From contig JAACTB010000018.1 in the NCBI GenBank assembly GCA_009993605.1, positions 1 through 48,294 on the forward strand: a DNA stretch of 48,294 nt. The letters run 5' to 3'. This document shows, one piece after another, positions 1 through 7,335 of the stretch (position 1 is the stretch's first letter; each line of letters opens with the position of its first letter). This DNA is from Erythrobacter sp. Lineage in GTDB: Bacteria > Pseudomonadota > Alphaproteobacteria > Sphingomonadales > Sphingomonadaceae. The notes beneath the pieces are model-generated. The model ran no database searches, had not been told where the DNA came from, and was given only the letters and a program-made list of their open reading frames with translations. Made by a program: the position numbers and the translations under genes.

Positions 1-174
1 ACTGCGTGGGTGCATCGAAACTCTCCGTCCAGTGCGGCGAGTGAATCAGATCATGCCCTCAAATGCGAGGGCTTTTTGCGGGTGTCCACCTCGGGTGACA
101 TCAGTTGTGTGATGGTGCAGGGAGGTTGGGCTGCGCACTGGGATCGGTTTTGGCGAGGACATCATTGCTCATGA
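1..174 (+). CDS. Thermonuclease-like protein, C-terminal end only (cut by window edge)
   Basis: An open frame runs from the first base to a TGA at 172-174 and ends in WDRFWRGHHCS. The full-length thermonuclease-like protein at 14107-14571 ends in WDRYWRGHRCR, and both carry a preceding stretch resembling VSxxGDxSCxMV. In both places the stop overlaps (ATGA) the start of a tiny membrane-protein gene beginning MK(E/D)W. I therefore read this as the tail of a paralogue. The catalytic part lies outside the window, so I cannot say whether the gene is intact. The match to the paralogue is seen directly; the nuclease role is inferred through it. Confidence 0.6.
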   Translation, partial: TAWVHRNSPSSAASESDHALKCEGFLRVSTSGDISCVMVQGGWAAHWDRFWRGHHCS

Positions 175-308
175 AAGAGTGGGAATCTGACCCGGATCCA
201 AAGCCCAATGGTTGGCTTTGGGTTGAGGCAATTTTGCTGGGCGTCACGGTCTTGGCGGCATATTTAACCGTCGCTTATAATCTCGCGGCGCCCTTCTTCT
301 GCGAATGA
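171..308 (+). CDS. Small single-pass membrane protein (45 aa), partner of nuclease-like gene
   Basis: The start ATG at 171 overlaps the upstream stop as ATGA, which suggests translational coupling. The protein opens with a charged segment (MKEWESDPDPKPNGW) followed by one hydrophobic helix, ending AAPFFCE. A 41-residue protein with the same layout and start (MKDWGQDDEPP, then one helix) follows the paralogous nuclease at 14568-14693. A TTG start at 105 is possible but would overlap the nuclease tail in another frame, so I prefer 171. The function is unknown; the repeated pairing implies that the two genes work together. Confidence 0.55.
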   Translation: MKEWESDPDPKPNGWLWVEAILLGVTVLAAYLTVAYNLAAPFFCE

Positions 309-445
309 CAATGAGCGTTAGGCGATCGGCCTTAGCCAGAAGTGCAACAGTGTTGTCGAACTGACCGTCACAAGTAGCGGTCGGGATCGTAGGGACGCTT
401 GCATCATCAAAGCGGGAGTTGGCGGTTTTCAAAGCAATGTCGTGG

Positions 446-616
446 CTACGCTGATCGCAATGCCAAGATAATTTCTGGGCAGAGATTTCGAAGCTCAAAC
501 AACGCCAGATAGGCATCCCCGCGAACATGGAAAATCCCATTTCGCGCGCCGACCTCTGGAAACGCCTTACAGCAGTCGAATGCCATCTGGACCCGGTGCG
601 CCAACTCTGAGCTCAT
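446..616 (-). CDS. Hypothetical 56-aa protein
   Basis: The reading frame starts with MSSELAHRVQ, and its ATG overlaps the stop of the small gene at 613-708 as ATGA, so the two look co-translated. The sequence contains two adjacent cysteines (DCCK) and a hydrophobic C-terminus (EIILALRSA). I do not recognise a family. The frame extends upstream without a stop, but the overlap with the upstream gene favours the short form. It could be spurious. Confidence 0.35.
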   Translation of the reverse strand: MSSELAHRVQMAFDCCKAFPEVGARNGIFHVRGDAYLALFELRNLCPEIILALRSA

Positions 617-708
617 GGCTTGCGTCTGATGGACCAGAAGAGCGCTGAGATCGCGATAATCAGGACCGCAAGGGCAGCGATCACTGGTGGATCTAAAATT
701 AACATCAT
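613..708 (-). CDS. 31-aa single-pass membrane peptide
   Basis: An ATGATG start lies just after a strong ribosome binding site (CGGAGG, 711-716 on the complement). The product is a short leader, one hydrophobic helix of about 19 residues (VIAALAVLIIAISALFW) and a basic tail SIRRKP, the classic shape of a small inner-membrane peptide with the tail in the cytoplasm. It is coupled to the next gene by ATGA. Size and shape recall accessory peptides of membrane complexes, but no specific family is recognised. Confidence 0.5.
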   Translation of the reverse strand: MMLILDPPVIAALAVLIIAISALFWSIRRKP

Positions 709-765
709 GGCCTCCGATTCGTTGAGGCATCCATATGTTCACATTTTGTTCTGTGTAGGACAGGG

Positions 766-981
766 CTAATTCGGCTGTGTCTCCGGCTGGCCGTGGATAG
801 GGATGAGTCCGATTCTCAATTGCGAATAGCGTTTCTCCACCCCTCGCCATAAGTTCGCGCCGCCATGCTCGCCGTCGGCTTCGAGCGAGGCAATGCGATC
901 AGCGATGAAGCCATGCCCATCTGTTTCGTGGTGCTTTTCAACCCACAGAGCCATGCCCCAGATCTCTTGTTCGAGGGTCAT
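766..981 (-). CDS. DUF6961-like small protein (71 aa)
   Basis: Starting at the ATG at 981 the protein reads MTLEQEIWGMALWVEKHH, then FIADRIASLEADGEHGG, then a W/R-rich end. The pattern EIWxMALxVExxH...FIAxRIxxL...W is one I associate with small sphingomonad proteins grouped as DUF6961; this is from memory and not checked. No catalytic motif is visible and the role is unknown. An in-frame start 39 bases upstream exists, but the family start fits 981. Confidence 0.5.
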   Translation of the reverse strand: MTLEQEIWGMALWVEKHHETDGHGFIADRIASLEADGEHGGANLWRGVEKRYSQLRIGLIPIHGQPETQPN

Positions 982-1041
982 TACGATTGGTGACGCGACG
1001 CGGTGGCTGGATGGCGACAATGATTGCAGATCCCGTTCACC

Positions 1042-1362
1042 TCAGTCAAAAATGTCGAAGATCGAACTGCGCTTTTTCCGGTAGCCACCTCGCTCACCGT
1101 ATTCGCCACGTTCCCCATATTCTCCGCGCTCGCCTCGTTCTCCGCGCTCGCCTTGGTTTCCATAATACGGCTGCTGCGGCGGAGGCGCTCGGTTCTGGCT
1201 TGGCGGGGGGGAGACATTCTCCTGTGCGCCGGCCATGAGCTTTTCCAGCTCGCCTCTATCCAGCCAAACGCCGCGGCATGTTGGACACATATCGAATTGC
1301 ACGCCATCGCGGTCTACCGTCTGCATCGAGCTATTGTCGTTCGGGCATAGTAGCAGGGGCAT
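1042..1362 (-). CDS. TFIIB-type zinc-ribbon protein with GERGEY repeats
   Basis: Starting at ATG 1362, after an AAGGA ribosome binding site, the 106-residue protein begins MPLLLCPNDNSSM and continues with MCPTCRGVWLDRGELEKL. This is the four-cysteine zinc ribbon plus the WLDxGELEKL signature of the zf-TFIIB family. A proline-rich linker follows, then a low-complexity segment of GERGERGERGEYGERGEY type, ending in a basic patch and SSIFDIFD. Members are small cytoplasmic proteins of unknown role. The longer upstream open frame (to 1569) would overlap the promoter of the divergent nuclease gene and has no ribosome binding site, so I reject it. Confidence 0.85.
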   Translation of the reverse strand: MPLLLCPNDNSSMQTVDRDGVQFDMCPTCRGVWLDRGELEKLMAGAQENVSPPPSQNRAPPPQQPYYGNQGERGERGERGEYGERGEYGERGGYRKKRSSIFDIFD

Positions 1363-1570
1363 GATGAAATCCTTTTTGGTAGCAACGCCTTTATGGCATG
1401 CGGCAATCGGGTTAGCGACGAAAGATCGCAACTGGCGGGGGATCGTCAGCCTTGCAATAACATGGCTCGCATAAAAGCTTCGAACAAGTGACATGATGGT
1501 GCCCATGCAATTCACTGCCGCGAATACGTCACGCCGCAGTGCTGGTAAGGCACACCCAGAAGGAGACATT

Positions 1571-2386
1571 ATGCTTCAACGAAATGCTCTGCTCGCAGCA
1601 GCTGCAGCGCTCTGCCTATCCTCGCCTTCGCTCGCGTGGGGGCAGCTTGGTCATCGCGTGATCGGGGAGCTCGCTGAGGAACGCATCAATGGCAAAACCA
1701 GGGCAGAGATTGGGCTTATTCTTGGCAAGGAAGATCTCGCGGAAGCCTCGACATGGGCTGATGAGCAGCGCTCGAACCCTGAAGCGTTCTGGCAGCAAGA
1801 AGCTGGCCCCTACCATTATGTCACTGTGCCTAAGGGCAAAACATACGCTAATGCCGGAACACCAGCAGAGGGGGATGCGCTGACCGCGCTTGCCCGTTTT
1901 GCTCACACTGTTCGCAATCCAAATGCCTCTCGCGATGAAAAGGCGCTGGCGCTTCGCTTCATCATCCACATCGTAGGGGATGTTCACCAACCGCTGCACG
2001 CCGGGAATGGCACAGACAGCGGCGGTAATGATGTGAAGGTACGCTGGTTCGGGCAGGAGACCAATCTGCACTCGGTTTGGGACAGCCGCATGATCGAGGG
2101 ACAGTATCTGTCCTACACCGAATACACGGCGTGGCTTGGCCGGCAGATTGAGACCGCCGAGACGATCGCTTGGTGGGAGCCGAGTCCAGAGGTGTGGATC
2201 GGTGAGAGCACGCAGCTTCGCGACACGATTTACCCAGAGGCCACGGATGGCTTGCCGAACCTTGGTTACAGCTACCAATACCAGCACCTCGCCTTCGCCG
2301 AGATGCGGCTGCAACAGGGCGGCGTGAGGCTGGCAGCCTATCTCGAATGGCTGTTCGCTCCAGCAGCTGAAGAGTCGGCGAAATGA
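1571..2386 (+). CDS. Secreted S1/P1-type nuclease
   Basis: The 271-residue product is a phospholipase C/P1 nuclease-fold enzyme, expected to cleave single-stranded nucleic acid in the periplasm or outside the cell using three zinc ions. A signal peptide (about residues 1-22, ending SPSLA) leaves Trp23 as the mature N-terminus, which is itself a zinc ligand in this family. The other expected ligands are visible: His28, Asp64, His82, His133 and Asp137 in HIVGDVHQPLH, His143, His167 and Asp171 in NLHSVWD. The start at 1571 has a good ribosome binding site (AAGGAG). It is divergent from the zinc-ribbon gene. Length and ligand set suggest an intact enzyme. Confidence 0.93.
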   Translation: MLQRNALLAAAAALCLSSPSLAWGQLGHRVIGELAEERINGKTRAEIGLILGKEDLAEASTWADEQRSNPEAFWQQEAGPYHYVTVPKGKTYANAGTPAEGDALTALARFAHTVRNPNASRDEKALALRFIIHIVGDVHQPLHAGNGTDSGGNDVKVRWFGQETNLHSVWDSRMIEGQYLSYTEYTAWLGRQIETAETIAWWEPSPEVWIGESTQLRDTIYPEATDGLPNLGYSYQYQHLAFAEMRLQQGGVRLAAYLEWLFAPAAEESAK

Positions 2387-2479
2387 TGGCAGCTAGTCCG
2401 CGAGCATGAATTCCCGCGTGTCCGTCGTCGGAACATTTGGCGCAGCTTGCGGCGTAGAATAGTGGAGTGCGGGCCTCGT

Positions 2480-2859
2480 CCGGGGTTTGATTTTAGGCGG
2501 CGATCTTGCGGTGTTGCAAGCGCCGATGTTCGATTGTTTGTCGCTTGCCGGCTTCCATGAACTCCTTGGACCAGGTGTAGTATAGGCTCTGGACGATGCC
2601 TTCCTTGCGGGACAGCTCTGCAATGCTGACCTTGCCGCGCAGGCCGTCCAGCACGATGCGGATCTTGTCTTCGGCAGAGAAATGGCGCCGGGTTGCTCAG
2701 CGAATGTCCTTCACTACCCACTCAGCTGGGGCTTTCTTGGGAGGAGATTTTTTCAAAGAGGGTGGGGTCTTCATCTTCGTTCCTTCGTCACCACGACGAA
2801 GCCCCAACCCCCCTTAAATCACAACCTCAAATCTGTGCCATTGGTGATGACGGGGGACA
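2480..2859 (-). pseudogene. IS3-type transposase orfA remnant (copy 1) with IS end
   Basis: On the complement, from ATG 2774, the frame reads MKTPPSLKKSPPKKAPAEW, then a TGA stop after VVKDIR, then ATRRHFSAEDKIRIVLDGL and IAELSRKEGIVQSLYYTW. This is the helix-turn-helix orfA of an IS3-type element, killed by the in-frame stop and truncated after FMEAGK, where unrelated sequence begins (possibly another IS end). The element tip TGTCCCCCGTC lies at 2859. A second copy of the same end is at 25278-25424. The tip sits in the 3' end of the toxin gene. Confidence 0.75.
2755..2815. repeat. Imperfect inverted repeat spanning transposase start codon (copy 1)
   Basis: Arms of 21 bases at 2755-2775 and 2795-2815 match at 16 of 21 positions around a 19-base loop. 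On the complement, the orfA start codon (2774-2772) and the following codons lie in one arm. Copy 2 of this IS end has the same fold with differently sequenced arms. Confidence 0.7.
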
Positions 2860-3274
2860 CAGTACTCCACGGACAAATCACCGGAACATCTAAGCTACTG
2901 AAAATGGCAACGCTCCGAGATGCAATGGTCAGGCCGTTTGCCGAAGCAATCGCGCCAATGTACAAATCAGTTACAGCGTAAGATTTCTTACGATTTTTCA
3001 TTTTCACAGAAAGATCTGCGTATGACCATGCTGCAATAGTATTGAAGGTAAGAATACGCGCGGAAAAAACCTGCAGAGTGCGGTCGAGCGCTTTGGCAAG
3101 CTCATCTTTCGGCTTGCCGCCGGGCATAGCTGCGATCCCTGTCAGCAGCTCGGCGATGCTGATGCTCGTCATGTAGAGAGTTTCAGCTTTTTGAGCATCG
3201 AGCCACCCGCGCAGCCTAACGTCAGAATCGGGCTTCATCGCTTCCGCTATGACATTGGTGTCGAGCAGGATCAT
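2819..3274 (-). CDS. FitB/VapC-type PIN-domain toxin with IS-derived tail
   Basis: A PIN-domain ribonuclease toxin. Starting at ATG 3274, which overlaps the antitoxin stop as ATGA, it reads MILLDTNVIAEAMKP. Acidic residues Asp5, Glu42 (ISIAELLTGIA) and Asp103 (AVTDLYIGAIA) fit the metal site. The fourth acidic position, usually in an R-N-x-x-D-F-like motif, reads SRSVAIF here, so that residue is missing. After CPWST the last 13 residues (VSPVITNGTDLRL) are encoded by the IS end inserted here, which also supplies the stop; family members usually end near NPW. Activity may be reduced. A GTG at 3283 is an alternative start. Confidence 0.88.
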   Translation of the reverse strand: MILLDTNVIAEAMKPDSDVRLRGWLDAQKAETLYMTSISIAELLTGIAAMPGGKPKDELAKALDRTLQVFSARILTFNTIAAWSYADLSVKMKNRKKSYAVTDLYIGAIASANGLTIASRSVAIFSSLDVPVICPWSTVSPVITNGTDLRL

Positions 3275-3525
3275 CCGAACCACATCGGCGGTGGCGAATT
3301 AAGCTCCCGTTCCATCTCGAGCGCATTTACATCCTCGTTCGAAAGATGGCTCGCCTGGCTCATTTTCGCGAGAGCTGTGCCGACCTGCAAGCGTCCTTCC
3401 GGACAAAGCAATTTCTCAAGAATGTCACGAACCTCATCTTCAGGAGTCCGTTGATGTTCAAACGCGCGCAACTTGAGAGCACGGAGCGCGTTTGCCGAGA
3501 GACCATGTATATTGATTGAAGCCAT
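3271..3525 (-). CDS. FitA-type ribbon-helix-helix antitoxin
   Basis: The 84-residue product starts MASINIHGLSANALRALKLRA, typical of the FitA/Arc-like ribbon-helix-helix DNA-binding domain, followed by EHQRTPEDEVRDILEKLL. The C-terminal half, ending NSPPPMWFG, would wrap the toxin. It overlaps the toxin gene by 4 bases, the normal antitoxin-first arrangement, and such pairs usually autorepress. I chose the start at 3525 because the ribbon strand begins right there; the open frame continues to 3600 without family resemblance. Confidence 0.87.
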   Translation of the reverse strand: MASINIHGLSANALRALKLRAFEHQRTPEDEVRDILEKLLCPEGRLQVGTALAKMSQASHLSNEDVNALEMERELNSPPPMWFG

Positions 3526-3787
3526 TTTGAACCCCATCGGCTGATCGTCTGCGGATGACGCGCTACCGGGTATGAAACAGATCCGCAACCCGCTCGTCAA
3601 TGCACACTTGGATTGCTGGCTCCGGCAATGGGCCCTGTTTGCGCAGCTCCGACGACAACGGCAAGTAACTGGGTCAAGGTTGAAACCGACTTTACGGGCA
3701 CAAACCTAATGCCTCACAAGCAGCCAATTTTGCTTTGAAAAGCGACAACTTTTCGCACGTGATGAGATTTCTATCGCACAATCGCTG

Positions 3788-4066
3788 ATGGACGCCGGCG
3801 TGGCGGTGGCCGCCTACGATCCCGAAGGCATGGAGCAGGCGCGCCCGCTGCTGCCCGGCGTGGCTATGTGCGACAACGCCTACGAGGCCATCGAAGGCGC
3901 AGATGTGGTCGTGATCGTGACCGAGTGGGATGCGTTTCGCGCGCTCGATTTCAAGCGGGTAAAGGAACTCGCCAATGCGCCGGTGCTGGTGGACTTGCGC
4001 AATATCTACAACCCGGACGACATGGCGGCCGCCGGCTTCACCTATGTGAGTGTCGGACGGGCTTGA
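3788..4066 (+). pseudogene. UDP-glucose 6-dehydrogenase, C-terminal fragment
   Basis: The frame reads MDAGVAVAAYDPEGMEQA, then GADVVVIVTEWDAFRALDF and VLVDLRNIYNPDDMAAAGF. This is the NAD-dependent UDP-glucose/GDP-mannose dehydrogenase C-terminal (UDP-binding) domain. Complete enzymes have about 430-450 residues; only the last 92 or so are present, and the NAD-binding and catalytic cysteine regions are missing. Upstream sequence (3600-3787) shows no homologous coding. It is probably a dead fragment left by recombination, and perhaps once belonged to an EPS cluster. Confidence 0.8.
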
Positions 4067-4304
4067 CCGCAAACCAATGGCGCCGGTTTTCGCGACGCGA
4101 CAGCCGCGACAGCCGCGACAGCCGCGACAGCCGCCACACCGTCACCGCCAGCACCAGCACGATGCCGCCCAGCGCGGCCCAGCCGACGATGGGGAAACGC
4201 TGACCGCCGGCGGCGTTGATCGCCACCAGCGCCCAACGGATGATTGCGCGAGCGTCAGCGATGCGAGCGAGATGGACCATCTTTGCGAAGGCGGGCAAAA
4301 TCAC
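4038..4304 (-). CDS. Possible small membrane protein (doubtful)
   Basis: This open frame lies between the end of the trb operon and the dehydrogenase fragment and overlaps both in other frames. It contains one convincing hydrophobic helix (FPIVGWAALGGIVLVLAVTVW) followed by a basic RLS repeat encoded by a 9-base tandem repeat. An inner ATG at 4280 (MVHLARIADARA) is as likely a start. No family is recognised. It could be a hybrid frame made at the recombination junction. Confidence 0.25.
   Translation of the reverse strand: MILPAFAKMVHLARIADARAIIRWALVAINAAGGQRFPIVGWAALGGIVLVLAVTVWRLSRLSRLSRLSRRENRRHWFAVKPVRHSHR
4097..4132. repeat. Tandem repeat, 4 copies of 9 bases
   Basis: GCGACAGCC is repeated four times head to tail. 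Read on the complement it encodes repeated Arg-Leu-Ser; on the plus strand, repeated Asp-Ser-Arg. The copy number could vary by slippage without breaking frame. Confidence 0.9.
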
Positions 4305-4491
4305 GATCCGTTGCCATGAACCGCTCGATCATCGGCGGGATCAGCCGTCTCGGGTCAGGCGCATCCTTGGCCTCGCCGTTGTTCAGCACGGCGGCATAAG
4401 CCAGCAGCTCCCGGTGGAGCCGGACCGAGACTTCGATTGTGAGCCGCACCGACTTTTCGTCGGTAATATCGGAAAGCTTGAGCTGGGTCAC
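4255..4491 (-). CDS. DUF2274 protein (78 aa)
   Basis: It starts with GTG at 4491, overlapping the trbI stop as GTGA. The protein reads VTQLKLSDITDEKSVRLTIE, then SVRLHRELLAYAAVL, then LIPPMIERFMATDRDFA. This matches the DUF2274 family, small proteins found directly after trbI in alphaproteobacterial trb operons. The pattern K-x-T-(I/V)-E-x-x-x-x-x-H is reminiscent of ribbon-helix-helix folds, but the role in conjugation is not known. It is the last gene of the operon. Confidence 0.85.
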   Translation of the reverse strand: MTQLKLSDITDEKSVRLTIEVSVRLHRELLAYAAVLNNGEAKDAPDPRRLIPPMIERFMATDRDFARLRKDGPSRSHR

Positions 4492-5654
4492 GACCCGCCC
4501 TCCATCACAATGTCGCGGGTGACCAGCACGCGCACCGGGAATCCCGGTCTGATCGTCAGTGTTGGACGGATGTTGAGTTCGCGCCCGACAATCTGTTCTC
4601 CTGCGCGATTGATACTGTCTTGGCCGCCGCGCCGAAACGCGCGCGCAAGATCGCCGTCGTTGCCAGACCCCAGCTCGGCCCCGATACCGAGCAGGGTCGA
4701 GACCAGTGCAGCCTTGGCGATGCCGCCCCAATTATAGTCGACACCATCTTCGAGCCCGGCATAGCCGGATGGATCGGATGCAGGCTGACGCTCGAGGACA
4801 ATCGAGCGGCCATCTGGGAAGATCAACCGGTTCCAGGCCAGCAGTACGCGCCGCTGACCAAAATCTGTGTCAGATTTATAATCGCCGATCAGGCGGGATC
4901 CTTGCGGGATCAGCACCATTCGCCCCGTCAGGCTGTCATAGACATTTACGGTGACCAGCGCGGTCACAAGCCCTGGCTGGTCGGAGCGGATGCCCGTGAT
5001 CAGGGCGGCAGGAATGACGGAGCCGGCCTGCAGAATGGCGGCGGCTGGCGCCTTGTCGAGTTGCTCGAGAGAAGCGATACGCCGGTCGGCGGGACGCTCG
5101 AGAAACGCAGGCGGCGGTGCCGCAGCCCGAAGCTGTTGCGCAACCGACCGCAGACCGGAGGTCGGGTCTCGCTCTTCCACACCAGCAGCGGGGGATCCTC
5201 CGCTCATGAACAAGCGGCTGCTGCGCGCGGCGTCACGTTCCTGCTCAAGCCGTTGACGCGCTGCATCTTGTGAGCTGACTCCTTGCGGGGGCGACGGCTG
5301 CGCGCGGATTGGCGGCAATTGGGCCACCGCCCCGCGCTCCTGCGCATCAAGGATCGGCTTGCCAAGGTCGCCTGGAAGGGGCGGACCGAGTTTTGGCACC
5401 TGTGTATAGTCCCTTGGCGCTGCAGCAAGACCTTCGGCTACCGCGACGCCTTCGGTGTTGACCCGCTCGGCCTGTTCGTCAGCCACTTGTGGTTGCAACG
5501 CATAGATGATGATGCCGCCTATCAGCACTGCGGTGCAAGCAGCCGTAATGCCGATCGCCTTGCGTGAAAGCCGCACGACGCGTGGACCTTCGCTCCGCAG
5601 GCTGGTAATCGCTTCAGCATCGGCCTGCTGGTCGGTTTCAGGTTCGCTGCGCAT
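4488..5654 (-). CDS. trbI: TrbI (VirB10-like) conjugal transfer protein
   Basis: A VirB10-family protein linking the inner membrane to the outer-membrane pore of the type IV secretion channel. It has a cytoplasmic N-terminus, one membrane helix (AIGITAACTAVLIGGIIIYAL), a proline-rich periplasmic stretch, and the C-terminal beta-barrel domain with ILQAGSVIPAALITGI, LIPQGSRLIGDYKS and LLAWNRLIFPDG, typical of TrbI. The start at 5654 is coupled to the trbG stop as TGATG; an ATG four codons upstream (5666) is also possible. At about 388 residues the length is normal. Confidence 0.95.
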   Translation of the reverse strand: MRSEPETDQQADAEAITSLRSEGPRVVRLSRKAIGITAACTAVLIGGIIIYALQPQVADEQAERVNTEGVAVAEGLAAAPRDYTQVPKLGPPLPGDLGKPILDAQERGAVAQLPPIRAQPSPPQGVSSQDAARQRLEQERDAARSSRLFMSGGSPAAGVEERDPTSGLRSVAQQLRAAAPPPAFLERPADRRIASLEQLDKAPAAAILQAGSVIPAALITGIRSDQPGLVTALVTVNVYDSLTGRMVLIPQGSRLIGDYKSDTDFGQRRVLLAWNRLIFPDGRSIVLERQPASDPSGYAGLEDGVDYNWGGIAKAALVSTLLGIGAELGSGNDGDLARAFRRGGQDSINRAGEQIVGRELNIRPTLTIRPGFPVRVLVTRDIVMEGGS

Positions 5655-6652
5655 CAGTCGCTCCACGCCCGATTGGTGATCTTGACCCGAACCTGTCGGC
5701 GCCCTGCGCCAAGCCGCAGTTCGGCATTTCGGAAGAGCCGATCGACGATGAGATAGCGTCCCTTGACCCGGTAATTGACCAACTCGGCGTCACCGCCCTC
5801 ACCGACAACGAAAAAGGGCGGCATTTCGCCTTGTGCAATGGCGGGTGGGAACGCGACAAGCGTACGCTGACCATCATCGAAAGCCCGAACGGGTCGCCAT
5901 TCAGGTTTGTCGCCAGATATCCGGTAATCGAAATTGAGAGCTTCGATGTCGAAGCCATCTGCAACTGGCGCCGCGCGTTCAGCTTGCGCTTGAGTGCGGC
6001 GCAGCGCAATCAGCGCGTCTTCGGGATAGGTCCAGCTGACTGAGGCCATATAGACCTTCGGGTTGGCACGCAGCTCGATATGATAGGTGCGCCGGTCGGT
6101 ATTGATCACGAGGTTGGTCGCGATGCCGGGCCGGGTCGGTTTGACAAGAATATGGACCCGTTGCTCGTCGCCTGAGCCACTCAGAGTATCGCCGATCATC
6201 CAGCGCAGCGTATCTCCTGCGGCAACCGGTCCGGGCCCGACCAACTGCTCGCCTTCCTGAAGCGCGATATCAGTTACCTGACCAAGCTTGGTGTAGACTT
6301 GATATAAGGCGCCTTCGCTCCAGGTATAGCGCTGGATCGCGTTCCGGAACCCTGCATCTTCCGGCTCGATACGCGCTGCATCATTCGCCGCTCCCACTTG
6401 CCTCTTGGGATCTGGGGCGCGATCCGCGACAGGGGAGCGGCGCACGGCAGCAGGAGAGAGCCGCCGTGATAGGATTTCGAGCGAAGATATCTGTGAAAAC
6501 GGGTGCGGGCGAACTAGCGTCGCAAGCGCTGCCTGCATGGCCGACGCCGCAGGGGCCGGTGTTGCCGAACCCGCCGAGGGCTGTGCCAGAAAAGCAGCGC
6601 CGATCAGACCGACAGAAATCTTGCAAATTGCGATAGGCGGGCGGGACATCAT
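5654..6652 (-). CDS. trbG: TrbG (VirB9-like) conjugal transfer protein
   Basis: An outer-membrane-associated core protein of the secretion channel that forms a ring with TrbI. The N-terminus MMSRPPIAICKISVGLIGAAFLA is a signal peptide. Family features follow: the central GDTLRWMIGDTLSGSG with LVKPTRPGIATNLVINTDRR, and the C-terminal beta domain with FNFDYRISGD, FDDGQRTLVAFP, VVGEGGDAELVNYRV and LIVDRLFRNAELRLG. Length (332 residues) is normal. It overlaps trbF by 4 bases and trbI by 1 or 13 depending on the trbI start. Confidence 0.95.
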   Translation of the reverse strand: MMSRPPIAICKISVGLIGAAFLAQPSAGSATPAPAASAMQAALATLVRPHPFSQISSLEILSRRLSPAAVRRSPVADRAPDPKRQVGAANDAARIEPEDAGFRNAIQRYTWSEGALYQVYTKLGQVTDIALQEGEQLVGPGPVAAGDTLRWMIGDTLSGSGDEQRVHILVKPTRPGIATNLVINTDRRTYHIELRANPKVYMASVSWTYPEDALIALRRTQAQAERAAPVADGFDIEALNFDYRISGDKPEWRPVRAFDDGQRTLVAFPPAIAQGEMPPFFVVGEGGDAELVNYRVKGRYLIVDRLFRNAELRLGAGRRQVRVKITNRAWSD

Positions 6653-7329
6653 CCAAGCTCCTTTGACCAGTTGATGGACGTGACGAAGATGCCAAGCGGG
6701 TTTCTGGTCAGCGCATCGGGATTGTTGGGCGGCTGCACAGTGATGCCGAGGATCGCGGTCCAGCGGCTGGTCTTGGTAAGCGCGCCGTCTCGGTAACGGC
6801 GCTCGGTCCAGGCGACCCGAAAGCTGCGCGGCGAGGCGCGGATCACGCTAGTGACATCGACGGCGACCTGTTCGCGTCCGATCACGGCAAAGGGATCGTT
6901 GGCCCGTGCATAGTCGTTGAGCGCCAGCGCGCCTCTGGCGCTCGCAAAGTCATAGGCCCTGAGCCAGTTTGCGCGCACCACGATGGCGTCGTCGGGAATT
7001 GCGCGGACATGCTCGATGAAGCGGGCAAGGTGGAATGCGATCTGCAGATCGCCGGGCGTATAATCTGCATCGGCGGGGGCCACGACGCGCGCTTCACCCA
7101 GCTTGTCGACTTCCACCACCCAGGGAACGATGGTGCCGCGCGCATTTTGCCAGACAATCCCCCCCGTCAGCGCGGCCGAGAGGCCAAGCGCTCCGAAGCA
7201 GGCATAACGCCAGCTCCTTGCCTGAACCCGGGCGGAACCGATCCGCTCGTCCCAGACCTGACGCGCGCGCTGATACGGCGTTTCGGGCTGCGGGGTCTTG
7301 GCATAGCGGATCGAGGGGCGCTTGAACAT
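6649..7329 (-). CDS. trbF: TrbF (VirB8-like) conjugal transfer protein
   Basis: An inner-membrane scaffold protein of the secretion channel with a short cytoplasmic N-terminus, one membrane helix (YACFGALGLSAALTGGIVW) and a periplasmic VirB8-like domain. Family marks include PWVVEVDKLGEA, the WLRAYDFASARGA segment, FRVAWTERRYRDGAL and the end NPLGIFVTSINWSKELG. The 226-residue length is normal. It lies 6 bases after trbL and overlaps trbG by 4 bases. Confidence 0.95.
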   Translation of the reverse strand: MFKRPSIRYAKTPQPETPYQRARQVWDERIGSARVQARSWRYACFGALGLSAALTGGIVWQNARGTIVPWVVEVDKLGEARVVAPADADYTPGDLQIAFHLARFIEHVRAIPDDAIVVRANWLRAYDFASARGALALNDYARANDPFAVIGREQVAVDVTSVIRASPRSFRVAWTERRYRDGALTKTSRWTAILGITVQPPNNPDALTRNPLGIFVTSINWSKELG

Positions 7330-7335
7330 GAAAGG

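Noticed and set aside
4097..4132. Possible CRISPR-like array
   Set aside because: The units are 9 bases head to tail with no spacers.
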